From positions 1-64,000 of IMG/VR virus record IMGVR_UViG_3300031801_000798: a stretch of DNA of 64,000 bases, one strand, 5' to 3'. Position numbers and translations under genes: made by a program. The notes under the pieces were generated by a model. It worked only from the letters and a program-made list of their open reading frames with translations. It was not told the DNA's origin and did no database searches. Below, piece after piece: positions 57,065-64,000 of the stretch. The stretch is from a virus. Each line of letters opens with the position of its first letter. The stretch's first letter is position 1.

Positions 57065-57517
57065 TTACTTCTTTGTCTTTCGATAAATGTCTTGTAGAAG
57101 ATCCTCCACTTTGACATATTCCTTATCGCTAGCCAAATCTGCAACAAGCTGTTTGGCTTCAGCTTGCTGATGCCCCATCGAAACGAGGGTTGCTATAGCA
57201 TCTTCCACAACCTGAGAGCCAGTTAAAAACGAGGCAGCTTCCTGCTCCTCTAGTCTGGATTGCATAATGTTCTTCATCACCCAATCCCTTGCTTTACCAT
57301 CTCCCGATTTAGCCTTTTCAATTGCTTGCCGACAGATGATATTCCAATCGTTATCGGTAATAGGATCATCTTCTCGTTCATCTTCATAGACTACGATGTG
57401 CTGTGTCGTGTTCTCAACAATCACAGACCGTAACCCCCAGAAAAAAGCTAAGATACACACTACCGTCCAAAAACAAGCTATAAAGCCATCAGTACCAGAT
57501 AGATGAGAAGCCTCCAT
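57065..57517 (-). CDS. Membrane protein with RuvA-C/UBA-like tail
   Basis: ATG 57517 has AGGTG six bases upstream; GTG 57526 is less likely. The 150-residue protein has a membrane segment (GFIACFWTVVCILAFFWGL), a charged middle and a C-terminal VEDAIATLVSMGHQQAEAKQ pattern resembling the three-helix RuvA C-terminal or UBA fold. Such tails bind proteins or DNA-machine partners. It lies between rIIB and the terminator. Similarity is by eye. Confidence 0.62.
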   Translation of the reverse strand: MEASHLSGTDGFIACFWTVVCILAFFWGLRSVIVENTTQHIVVYEDEREDDPITDNDWNIICRQAIEKAKSGDGKARDWVMKNIMQSRLEEQEAASFLTGSQVVEDAIATLVSMGHQQAEAKQLVADLASDKEYVKVEDLLQDIYRKTKK

Positions 57518-57529
57518 TTTAATCACCTA

Positions 57530-58396
57530 TTAGTTGAGTTCAGGATCATACCCATCATCGGCCCAATCTTGTTCATCAGATTCCTCAACGCCTCCGTTGT
57601 CACCCATGATGCCAGCCATGAAGTTAGCGAAGTCTTCTTGGCTCCATTCTTGACTATCGGGATGATGAACAACCTGCTGAAGCGGTCCATCGTAATCAGC
57701 AACCACTTCGTATGCACAAGTACGAACCTTCTGGCACTCAGAATCGAGAGGCACAGAAACAACATCCTTGGGGTTGACCTTAACGATGACCACTTTGTCA
57801 TCAGTGTTTGGATCACCCGTAATACGACTGTAGCCTTCGACATACTCGATTGCGCCACAGTGAAGACCCTCGCTGCAACCAACGTCGCAGTTGTCGTTCA
57901 CCTTACGGCGTTTCATACCCACCTGCTGACCAACACTGTTATCAATATTGCCAGTCCACTTATCCTTGTAGTCATGGGTTACAGCCTTGTAAGCAAGAAA
58001 GCATCCATCTTCCGTAATGGGCAAGTTCTTGTTCTCAAGGAAGGAATACAATTCCTCCACAGCACGGTTGCTGGGATTCTCAAGCACGTTAGCCAAGAAA
58101 TTAAGCATGGGCTTGAAGGGGAATCCATCCCGCATCATTTGCATAACACGGTCTGTTAGTGCGTTATGAATCTCCTCATCGTCATACTGAAGGATACCGT
58201 CCTTGATATCAACTTTTCCTTCAGTGTAATTGAGGATTGACTTGGGGATGTCAAGCAACGGGATCAAAGTAGCTTCATCGTTGTTACCAAGGCATTCCTT
58301 AATTGCCATGTAATTAGGATGGTCGTGTCCAACTGTGTGACTCTCGTTGTTCACAACGATTGTCATAGTTCCGTTACCGCTTACAATATAATTCAT
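57530..58396 (-). CDS. rIIB: RIIB-like protein
   Basis: From ATG 58396 (the TTG at 58402 is not needed) the protein has 288 residues. FLAYKAVTHDYKDKWTG, KRRKVNDNCDVGCSEGLHCG and VIVKVNPKDVVSVPLDSEC match the T4 rIIB C-terminal domain. RIIB works with RIIA at the host membrane in lysis-inhibition/exclusion-related functions. AAGG is eight bases upstream. The tail is acidic. Confidence 0.85.
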   Translation of the reverse strand: MNYIVSGNGTMTIVVNNESHTVGHDHPNYMAIKECLGNNDEATLIPLLDIPKSILNYTEGKVDIKDGILQYDDEEIHNALTDRVMQMMRDGFPFKPMLNFLANVLENPSNRAVEELYSFLENKNLPITEDGCFLAYKAVTHDYKDKWTGNIDNSVGQQVGMKRRKVNDNCDVGCSEGLHCGAIEYVEGYSRITGDPNTDDKVVIVKVNPKDVVSVPLDSECQKVRTCAYEVVADYDGPLQQVVHHPDSQEWSQEDFANFMAGIMGDNGGVEESDEQDWADDGYDPELN

Positions 58397-58414
58397 TTTC
58401 AATACCTTTAAAAG

Positions 58415-58636
58415 TTACACAGACTGACTAATCTTAAGACCGCTAACCTTGCTCACACTAAATGACTTAGTATCTACATCATTTTCGATAGTGAAAAACG
58501 GACCTTGGGGACCAATCCCAATATCAATCAATTCACCATGACGAGGCTTCTTATGGTAAGTGAACTCAACGTCACTGTTCAAAGCCGAATTCAAAACATT
58601 CTTCAGTTCACTAAAACTCTTTCCACTAATTCTCAT
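58415..58636 (-). CDS. Small protein between rIIA and rIIB
   Basis: ATG 58636 (AAGGAAA eight bases upstream) is chosen over TTG 58654. The 73-residue protein is RISGKSFSELKNVLNSALNS then beta-rich; no family. The overlap of 11 bases with rIIA and the position between two rII genes suggest a linked role. Unknown. Confidence 0.58.
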   Translation of the reverse strand: MRISGKSFSELKNVLNSALNSDVEFTYHKKPRHGELIDIGIGPQGPFFTIENDVDTKSFSVSKVSGLKISQSV

Positions 58637-60827
58637 CTTTACTTTCCTTTTCAATAAAATCTACATAACGTGCCAACTCTTTGATAGCTTCAGTCGGCTT
58701 GTCGAAATGACTTGAACCAAAGTTATGGCACACAGCTTTGACAAGGGGATACTTCTCCCACAATGCCTTCTCCGCTTTGTCAAAATCCTCCTTCTTGATA
58801 CCGTTACTGACCCCTTCTACTCTAATCTCCGTACAGTTTACCAAGGTCAGAACTGATTTATATTCTTCACTGTCTTCTACTTGTTCTTCCTCGTGGAGCT
58901 TCATGAAGTTCTTGAGATCATTATCTGTCTCGGTCAACTTACTGAATGCCAAGACATCATCGTAGTCCACATGATGATTACCATAGCGGAACAAGTCAGA
59001 GCGACCCTCTCTCATTCCAATGATAACGCGATAACCTTTATTGTCAAGATAATCTTCGGCAATTTCTTCAACTTTGTCAAAGATGTTGACCCATACACCT
59101 GCCTTTTGCAGATCACGAAACTTCTTGCTGTTCATAACTGCTGTCTTAACACCATAGATTTTGTCAATGTCGATGCCAAGTTTTGCACACTTATTAGTGA
59201 TGGCCTGAAAAGTGCTACAGTTTGAGGAGAAACAACTGTATTGTTTCTTCGGGTTCTTATACTTGTATCTATTGATCTCTACAAAGTAACCACCTTCCTT
59301 GAGGTCTTTAGTTACATCATTCCAGTTATCAGCAGGTTTCCAAGATGAAGTTTTACCATTCCAAACAGCAACCTTAGTCCTAGCCTCTGTATAAGAGTAA
59401 GAACCACTACCATCTGGCTTAGGTAGGTCAGAGACAGAAAGAATATCACTATCCTTACATCCCAACCTAACCTTAAGTTGCTGGATAGCTGTATCACTAC
59501 CTTTAACAAGATAGACTCTGTATTTGGTACTAGAACCTCCCCATCTGTCATGAGTGGTATTATCCTTAACAAGTTGCTTGGTTCTACCGATAGCACCTCG
59601 TTTAAGATCATCTACATAGATGGCATGATCGCCTCTAGGAGCAACGCCAGTCTTATCATCCCTCTGGACTGCTTCTTTCCACCCATCCCTGTAGTACATA
59701 ACTATAGTTAGACCTTCAATATCTCCAGTGGGAATATGATATCCCCATGAGGTACTCTCAGAAAATAGCTTCTGGTCTTGCCACTCAGCATTTTCCTTGT
59801 TGATACTTTGTCCGATTCTACCAAACTTTTTATCGGAATCAACAATATCAACAAACTGCTTCCTAGCATCCCAAAGCGTTTCAGAGTCCTGAATTGACTG
59901 CTCAACAATATCAGAAGCCTGTTCGAGAACCTCTTGACACTTTTTGATGATAGCCTTCTGGGTGAAATCATTATAGCTGAGAGATTCACGAGAAGGAGTG
60001 ATATTAATTTCACCAATATCAAAGAACAAATCCATCTTCGACATCAATACTGGCTTGATCTCTTGAGGGTAATCACCCATAGCGTCTTGATCAATCTCGT
60101 AGCAGACCTGTCCCATGATAGCACTACAGTGCCAATTGGGTCCACTGCCATCATGAACAGCCCAGCCGCCACCTTCAAGGAGATAGTTAACTGGTTCAAC
60201 TTCCACACTCTGACCAGTGATCTTGGGTTGGACTCTGAAGTAGGCGTAAAGTTCTCCAGCCTCCGAAGAAAACCTGTCGAAGTCATTATCATGAGTATGA
60301 GATGCGACAGGGAAGCTAACCCTCAAACCGTTAGGTTCACTGGTATACTTTTCATGGAGCAAAGCAAATACCGGCTCCTCTTGCTCATTCTTATAAGCGC
60401 TGTAGGTACGATGCATGCCATTAAAGAAAGATTCAACGGTAAAGCTGTCGTTATAAGCAAATGGAGACTTACTACCAAGACCCATACATCCGACAGACTT
60501 ATTACTGTTAGTCCGGTTGGACCGAAAATAGGTGGTATACAGGTTCATGCAGTCTTCATGCGAAAGACCTGTACCAAAGTCTCGAATGGAGAAGTGTGGT
60601 TCCATAGAATTAGGCAAGTGAACATCAAAGGGGACATCGGGCTTGCCAGCATCAATGTGAGAGTCGTAAGCATTTGTACTAAGCTCACGAACAACCGCCC
60701 TAATCTTGTTTGCATACAAGCCATCAGAAAGAATAGAGAAGGCTTTTGCTGTAGCCTCAATAGTGTAGTTCGATTCCTCGAACTTCTGTGACCTTTCAAT
60801 TACGTTTGCGGTACTCTGCAATTTCAT
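58626..60827 (-). CDS. rIIA: RIIA-like GHKL-ATPase protein
   Basis: The 733-residue protein (ATG 60827; ATG 60842 has a weaker site) has the GHKL N-box VRELSTNAYDSH, G1 IRDFGTGLS and G2 GCMGLGSKSPFAY near residues 50-130, as in T4 RIIA. The rest is a long mixed domain with DUF-like strands. It may be a membrane-associated ATPase that controls exclusion or lysis timing in concert with RIIB. It is preceded by a sigma70-like promoter. Confidence 0.88.
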   Translation of the reverse strand: MKLQSTANVIERSQKFEESNYTIEATAKAFSILSDGLYANKIRAVVRELSTNAYDSHIDAGKPDVPFDVHLPNSMEPHFSIRDFGTGLSHEDCMNLYTTYFRSNRTNSNKSVGCMGLGSKSPFAYNDSFTVESFFNGMHRTYSAYKNEQEEPVFALLHEKYTSEPNGLRVSFPVASHTHDNDFDRFSSEAGELYAYFRVQPKITGQSVEVEPVNYLLEGGGWAVHDGSGPNWHCSAIMGQVCYEIDQDAMGDYPQEIKPVLMSKMDLFFDIGEINITPSRESLSYNDFTQKAIIKKCQEVLEQASDIVEQSIQDSETLWDARKQFVDIVDSDKKFGRIGQSINKENAEWQDQKLFSESTSWGYHIPTGDIEGLTIVMYYRDGWKEAVQRDDKTGVAPRGDHAIYVDDLKRGAIGRTKQLVKDNTTHDRWGGSSTKYRVYLVKGSDTAIQQLKVRLGCKDSDILSVSDLPKPDGSGSYSYTEARTKVAVWNGKTSSWKPADNWNDVTKDLKEGGYFVEINRYKYKNPKKQYSCFSSNCSTFQAITNKCAKLGIDIDKIYGVKTAVMNSKKFRDLQKAGVWVNIFDKVEEIAEDYLDNKGYRVIIGMREGRSDLFRYGNHHVDYDDVLAFSKLTETDNDLKNFMKLHEEEQVEDSEEYKSVLTLVNCTEIRVEGVSNGIKKEDFDKAEKALWEKYPLVKAVCHNFGSSHFDKPTEAIKELARYVDFIEKESKDEN

Positions 60828-60872
60828 TTTAGCAACCCTCATTCAAAAACGTTTTCCAATCAATCTACTCCA

Positions 60873-60900
60873 ATTCTAGCACGTTTTCAAAGATAGTCAA
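60873..60900 (-). promoter_or_regulatory. Sigma70-like promoter for rIIA
   Basis: Minus strand: -35 TTGACT (60900-60895) and -10 TAGAAT (60878-60873), separated by 16 bases. Both hexamers match consensus at 5/6. It overlaps the stop of the upstream gene and sits about 45 bases before the rIIA start, so it would be read by host polymerase early in infection. Confidence 0.6.
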
Positions 60901-61388
60901 GCAGAAACTTGTCTGATCGGCCTATTTTTTAGAAAGTTTTTAACCGGCCTAACTCCATAGTGTCCGAGGAAACCGCCAATTCTTGGCATATTAAGCGAAG
61001 TTCGGATGTAGTTTTCCAGTCTGGTTAACGGGCATATCTCCCTAGTGAATGTTACGGATAGTATAAAGCTGTTGAGAGGCATCCATACCAATAGAGGATA
61101 CAGGAATGGTAGAACAAAAAAGGCGACAATATTTACAGTGATGACAAAGGTATGGAAAGCTATTAACGAATAAAGACACGACTTCTTAAAAAGGTCTTTT
61201 TTTCTACTTCCAGTTCTATCTTTATAAAGTTCCTTCAACATCTCAAGGCTAACTTTTAACGAGTCATTGTCCGTACCCTGACCAACTTCATGCTCCAGCC
61301 TTGCGGTAAGTTCTCTGGCGTCATCTGCATCCAGAAAATCATCCATTATTTCCATAATGCTGTTGGCTTCTTCGACGCTTGTAGGCAT
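60897..61388 (-). CDS. DUF2784-like membrane protein
   Basis: The 163-residue protein has an N-terminal acidic helical part (EEANSIMEIMDDFLDADDAR), two membrane segments (LIAFHTFVITVNIVAFFVLP and FLYPLLVWMPLNSFILSV), then TREICPLTRLENYIRTSLNM and RIGGFLGHYGVRP, the motif set of DUF2784 proteins (CPLTxLEN, GGF-x-x-HY). Function of DUF2784 is unknown. In this window it precedes rIIA and its promoter. Confidence 0.68.
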   Translation of the reverse strand: MPTSVEEANSIMEIMDDFLDADDARELTARLEHEVGQGTDNDSLKVSLEMLKELYKDRTGSRKKDLFKKSCLYSLIAFHTFVITVNIVAFFVLPFLYPLLVWMPLNSFILSVTFTREICPLTRLENYIRTSLNMPRIGGFLGHYGVRPVKNFLKNRPIRQVSA

Positions 61389-61417
61389 TGTGAACCTTTC
61401 TACCTTAGTGTTTTACA

Positions 61418-62260
61418 TTACTCTGTTACTGCCCTACCCCTGAGATCCTCCCAGTCCTTCTCTGGCCTAGTCATGAGATTAGTGTTCCAAGCTCCTTCTA
61501 TTGTGTTAGCTTTTATACACAGTGTTTGTGCAAGATACATTAATGCGTTTATATCTTTTGGAAAACAGCTTCCACCAAACCCATAGTGACCGTCAGGACC
61601 GGGAACAGCCCAGTGTGTTTTTCCTAGACGGTCATCGTGCAAGGCATATTCAGTTACCTTGTCATAGTCTACGTCTAGATTTTTGCATATAGCGTATATT
61701 TCATTGGCGAATGAAACTTTAACCGCAAGAAATGAATTGGTAAGATACTTAACCATTTCCGCTACGGTAGAATCTGTTTTTATAATATGAGCATTTGGAA
61801 ATATCTTTGAGTAAAATTGTTTCAGTCTTGTTGTTGCTGGTCTAGGGCCACCTAAGATAACTCGGTTAGTACTGCGGAAGTCTTCTTCGGCATTTCTCTC
61901 AAGTAGAAACTCTGGGTTAAAAACTATTTGAGAATCTTGGCACAAGTCTTGCAAGACTTTAGTTGTATTGGGTGGGACGGTAGATTTGATGGCGATTATA
62001 TTTCTTCTTCCTGTGCTACAGGCTTCCTGAACAACCTTTTTGACTATTGATACATCACAAGACCCATCTTTTCGCATTGGGGTTGGGACACAGACAAAAA
62101 GCAAATCACAATCCCTAGATAGCTCAGACACGCTTTTATGAGTGGATAAATCCGCGAACATTTTATCGTAGGTATACACCTTATAATGTTGAGCAAAGGC
62201 GCGTTTAAGTGCGTTTCCCACAAATCCTTGACCAATTATACCCACGGTTTGAATGTTCAT
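61418..62260 (-). CDS. UDP-glucose/GDP-mannose dehydrogenase family enzyme (short)
   Basis: The 280-residue protein has the NAD loop VGIIGQGFVGNAL, CVPTPM, FNPEFLLER and the catalytic-cysteine block GFGGSCFPKD (C232) with YLTNSF before it. These mark oxidation of an NDP-sugar to the uronate. The C-terminal UDP-binding domain typical of 390-450-residue members is absent, so donor binding may differ or be weakened. It would supply NDP-uronates for the glycan genes. It overlaps the aminotransferase gene by ATGA. Confidence 0.86.
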   Translation of the reverse strand: MNIQTVGIIGQGFVGNALKRAFAQHYKVYTYDKMFADLSTHKSVSELSRDCDLLFVCVPTPMRKDGSCDVSIVKKVVQEACSTGRRNIIAIKSTVPPNTTKVLQDLCQDSQIVFNPEFLLERNAEEDFRSTNRVILGGPRPATTRLKQFYSKIFPNAHIIKTDSTVAEMVKYLTNSFLAVKVSFANEIYAICKNLDVDYDKVTEYALHDDRLGKTHWAVPGPDGHYGFGGSCFPKDINALMYLAQTLCIKANTIEGAWNTNLMTRPEKDWEDLRGRAVTE

Positions 62261-63465
62261 AGATTTTCAATAGCCTCGCGGATAAAAGAATAGGCGTTGT
62301 CCGCATCCTGAACGGAGAAAGTTAGAGGAGGTCTAAGTCTTATAGATTTTTTCCCACACTTTAAAGCAAGCATATTTTTCGAGAGTAAAGACATAGCAAG
62401 ATCTCTTACGTATTCTTCAGAGAAATCAAACGCTATCATCAACCCCCTTCCACGAACATTGTCTAAAACTGGAAGTGATCTCAAGTCCCAAAGTAAGTGT
62501 TTTCCAACTTTTTGAACATTATTCAGTAGATTATATTTCTGAATAGCATCAATTATGCACCTCGATCTAACCATGTCCACAATATTGCCACCCCAAGTAG
62601 AATTAATCCTGCCGCTATTATGGAACACATTATCTTTCACCTCATCTATTCTTTCTGTAGAACAAAAACCGCAAACCTGAGACTTCTTCCCAAAACACAT
62701 CATGTCTGGAATAACACCGAAATGTTCATAAGCCCACATTTTCCCGGTTAATCCCATTCCTGTTTGAACTTCGTCAAATATAAGAAGACAATCATTTTCG
62801 TCAGCTATACGTCTCAAGTTCGTGAAAAACTCTGGCGGAAAATGGTTGTCTCCACCTTCACCCTGTATAGGTTCTATAATTATAGCCGCGACCTCTTTAT
62901 GTATTCGACTTTCAATATCTTCCCAGTTAGGTTCTACAGTAGTCCACTTAAACTTTGGGAATAAAGCGGTCTTCTCTGGGGTTGTGTTGGTAAGGGAAAG
63001 AGTATACCCAGTTCTGCCGTGAAAGGCATTCTTCAAATGAAACACATCTAGGTTGTTAATATCAACTGCATGACTGTATCCCAGTTTTTTAGCCTTCCAG
63101 TCGAAGGCTGCTTTTAGAGCATTTTCTACGCCCAAAGCTCCTCCATCTATGAAGAAGTAATATTTAAAGTCCGGTGTGATCTCAGAGAACTTTTCCACAA
63201 AACTAACATATTCCTCAGAATACATATCGCTGTTAGCTAGTTTAACCCTGCCTGCACTGCCTATCTCGTTTTGAGCTTTCATCAATGCCGGATGTTTCCA
63301 GCCTAATGGCTGGCTTGCAAACTGAGAGTAACAGTCCAGATATTCCTTGCCCGTTTCAAGATCTACTATCCAAGATCCATGACTCTTGCTAGTATCAACC
63401 ACCACATGAAATCCATCGGTTAAGATGTGCTGTGACAATCTATCTACAATTTTAGAGTTAGACAT
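62257..63465 (-). CDS. lat: L-lysine 6-transaminase-like class III aminotransferase
   Basis: The 402-residue protein matches the lysine-epsilon-aminotransferase type. Its landmarks are NAFHGRTGYTLSLTNT, IFDEVQTGMG, the PLP-lysine region MCFGKKSQVCG with SGRINSTWGGNIVDMVRS, and KSIRLRPPLTFS. This exact combination distinguishes Lat from ornithine aminotransferases. Lat moves the epsilon-amino group of lysine to 2-oxoglutarate, giving the semialdehyde that cyclises to piperideine-6-carboxylate. A role in making an aminated or lysine-derived glycan or wall component is inferred. It overlaps the upstream gene by 22 bases. Confidence 0.85.
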   Translation of the reverse strand: MSNSKIVDRLSQHILTDGFHVVVDTSKSHGSWIVDLETGKEYLDCYSQFASQPLGWKHPALMKAQNEIGSAGRVKLANSDMYSEEYVSFVEKFSEITPDFKYYFFIDGGALGVENALKAAFDWKAKKLGYSHAVDINNLDVFHLKNAFHGRTGYTLSLTNTTPEKTALFPKFKWTTVEPNWEDIESRIHKEVAAIIIEPIQGEGGDNHFPPEFFTNLRRIADENDCLLIFDEVQTGMGLTGKMWAYEHFGVIPDMMCFGKKSQVCGFCSTERIDEVKDNVFHNSGRINSTWGGNIVDMVRSRCIIDAIQKYNLLNNVQKVGKHLLWDLRSLPVLDNVRGRGLMIAFDFSEEYVRDLAMSLLSKNMLALKCGKKSIRLRPPLTFSVQDADNAYSFIREAIENL

Positions 63466-64000
63466 TTAACTGCTCCTCCAGCCTTCATAAATTCTGACAT
63501 ATCACAACATTTAACATCGTGCTGCTCTCCAAACAAATCATACCCATCTGCTGACGGCGTTACTATATTGTTGTCAATCTCTATGCTGTTACATATAAAT
63601 TGTTCAGCATAAAAATCTTCTACATTCAATATGTCTAAGTGTTTTTGACTGAATAGGTGTTGTTCAAGAACCGTTTTTAACATTCTATCGGCAGACTTCT
63701 CAGAGAAAGCCTTACGGTAATAGATAAGTCTTTCATCCATAGGGAAGAAACAAGTATCTAAATGATAAAAACGAGGGTCTACTAATTCACAGGAGACATA
63801 ATCAACATTAAATATACCGGCAATTATTTTGTGGGACTCCTTGCTCGTCCTAAATCCATAACCCATAAATAATACGTTGTTGAAAAATATAGCGTCTGCC
63901 GCCCCCTCAAAGTAAACTTCTTTGGGAAGTTCAATTACCCTGTACCCATTGTCTAAAAACCATCTCTTAAAGAGAGGAGTTTCTCCTTGTCTTTCTTTGT
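63444..64000 (-). CDS. Amidinohydrolase-superfamily protein (arginine deiminase/DDAH-like), 5' end outside window
   Basis: The frame stays open past an internal ATG (63866) to the window edge, reading KRWFLDNGYRVIELP then YFEGAADAIFFNNVLFMGYG, so the true start lies beyond 64000. VDPRFYHLDTCFFP carries the catalytic His, and the C-terminus has AGGAVKCLTLKL with the active-site cysteine. These are features of DDAH/arginine deiminase-like enzymes that hydrolyse guanidines. It pairs with a lysine aminotransferase, as DDAH-type genes pair with ornithine aminotransferases in bacteria. Substrate unknown. Confidence 0.85.
   Translation of the reverse strand, partial: KERQGETPLFKRWFLDNGYRVIELPKEVYFEGAADAIFFNNVLFMGYGFRTSKESHKIIAGIFNVDYVSCELVDPRFYHLDTCFFPMDERLIYYRKAFSEKSADRMLKTVLEQHLFSQKHLDILNVEDFYAEQFICNSIEIDNNIVTPSADGYDLFGEQHDVKCCDMSEFMKAGGAVKCLTLKL

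Noticed and set aside
57503-58159. Plus-strand ORF of 218 aa opposite rIIB
   Set aside because: It is antisense to the conserved rIIB C-terminal domain and shows no domain of its own.
59934-60791. Plus-strand ORF of 285 aa opposite rIIA
   Set aside because: It mirrors the conserved GHKL region of rIIA on the other strand, has no recognisable domain and no sensible RBS context, and all other supported genes are on the minus strand.
1-64000. tRNA genes, CRISPR arrays, insertion sequences or attachment sites
   Set aside because: Gaps are too short for tRNAs; I found no regularly spaced repeats, transposase, integrase or terminal inverted repeats.
1-64000. T4-type late promoters (TATAAATA)
   Set aside because: I did not see this octamer placed consistently upstream of starts; the shared element is GTGTATAATA instead.
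1-64000. A recoded stop codon
   Set aside because: TAA, TAG and TGA all end genes at coupled junctions, so the standard code fits.

Overview
The window reads as part of a large tailed-phage (Caudoviricetes-type) genome. Every gene I can support lies on the minus strand. Genes are packed with stop/start overlaps (TAATG, ATGA, ATGNNTAR), and no gap exceeds about 80 bases. TAA, TAG and TGA all act as stops, so the standard bacterial code fits. Phage identity rests on rIIA/rIIB homologues, a complete replication set, virus-type nucleotide enzymes and two small sigma-like factors. The host is probably Gram-negative, because a CMP-KDO-synthetase-like gene and Tat or Sec exported proteins are present. 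A DUF1501 protein, a family especially abundant in Planctomycetes, hints at a planctomycete host; that is inference only.

Layout (transcription runs from high to low coordinates). 64.0-61.4 kb: an amidinohydrolase-family gene cut by the window edge, a lysine 6-transaminase and a short UDP-sugar dehydrogenase. 61.4-57.0 kb: a DUF2784-like membrane protein, a sigma70-like promoter, rIIA, rIIB and a membrane protein with a RuvA-C/UBA-like tail. 57.0-54.0 kb: a deoxyribosyltransferase-like enzyme, the Tat-exported DUF1501 protein, an IscA-type Fe-S carrier and small ORFs. 54.0-49.7 kb: two glycosyltransferases, a sulfotransferase, small structural-type proteins and another glycosyltransferase-like gene. 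49.7-41.5 kb: a cysteine-rich membrane peptide, a holin-like mini-ORF, a second sigma-like factor, a single-gene unit with its own promoter and terminator, a papain-fold peptidase and two exported trypsin-like proteases. 41.6-38.5 kb: thioredoxin, GDP-fucose synthase, a glycosyltransferase-like protein and a propeller-like protein. 38.5-34.2 kb: dCMP deaminase, nuclease, class II ribonucleotide reductase, dUTPase and PhoH. 34.2-19.4 kb: zinc-ribbon and small proteins, RecA, nucleases, DnaB, DnaG-type primase, dNMP kinase, a DNA polymerase III alpha split into two genes around its own DnaQ-like exonuclease, and SSB. 19.4-1 kb: a sigma factor followed by about twenty contiguous sugar-pathway genes (glycosyltransferases, three nucleotidyltransferase domains, HAD, KdsB-like, AsnB-like, epimerase, methyltransferase).

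The genes suggest a phage that brings its own bacterial-style replisome and a deoxynucleotide supply. It also devotes about a third of the window to building and transferring activated sugars, perhaps with acidic, amidated, fucosylated or sulfated decorations. The likely targets are virion proteins, its own DNA or the host surface; the sequence alone does not say which. The most unusual points are the split dnaE, the size of the glycan island, the paired secreted proteases, the DUF1501-IscA pair, and a shared promoter-like 10-mer together with intra-operon terminators.
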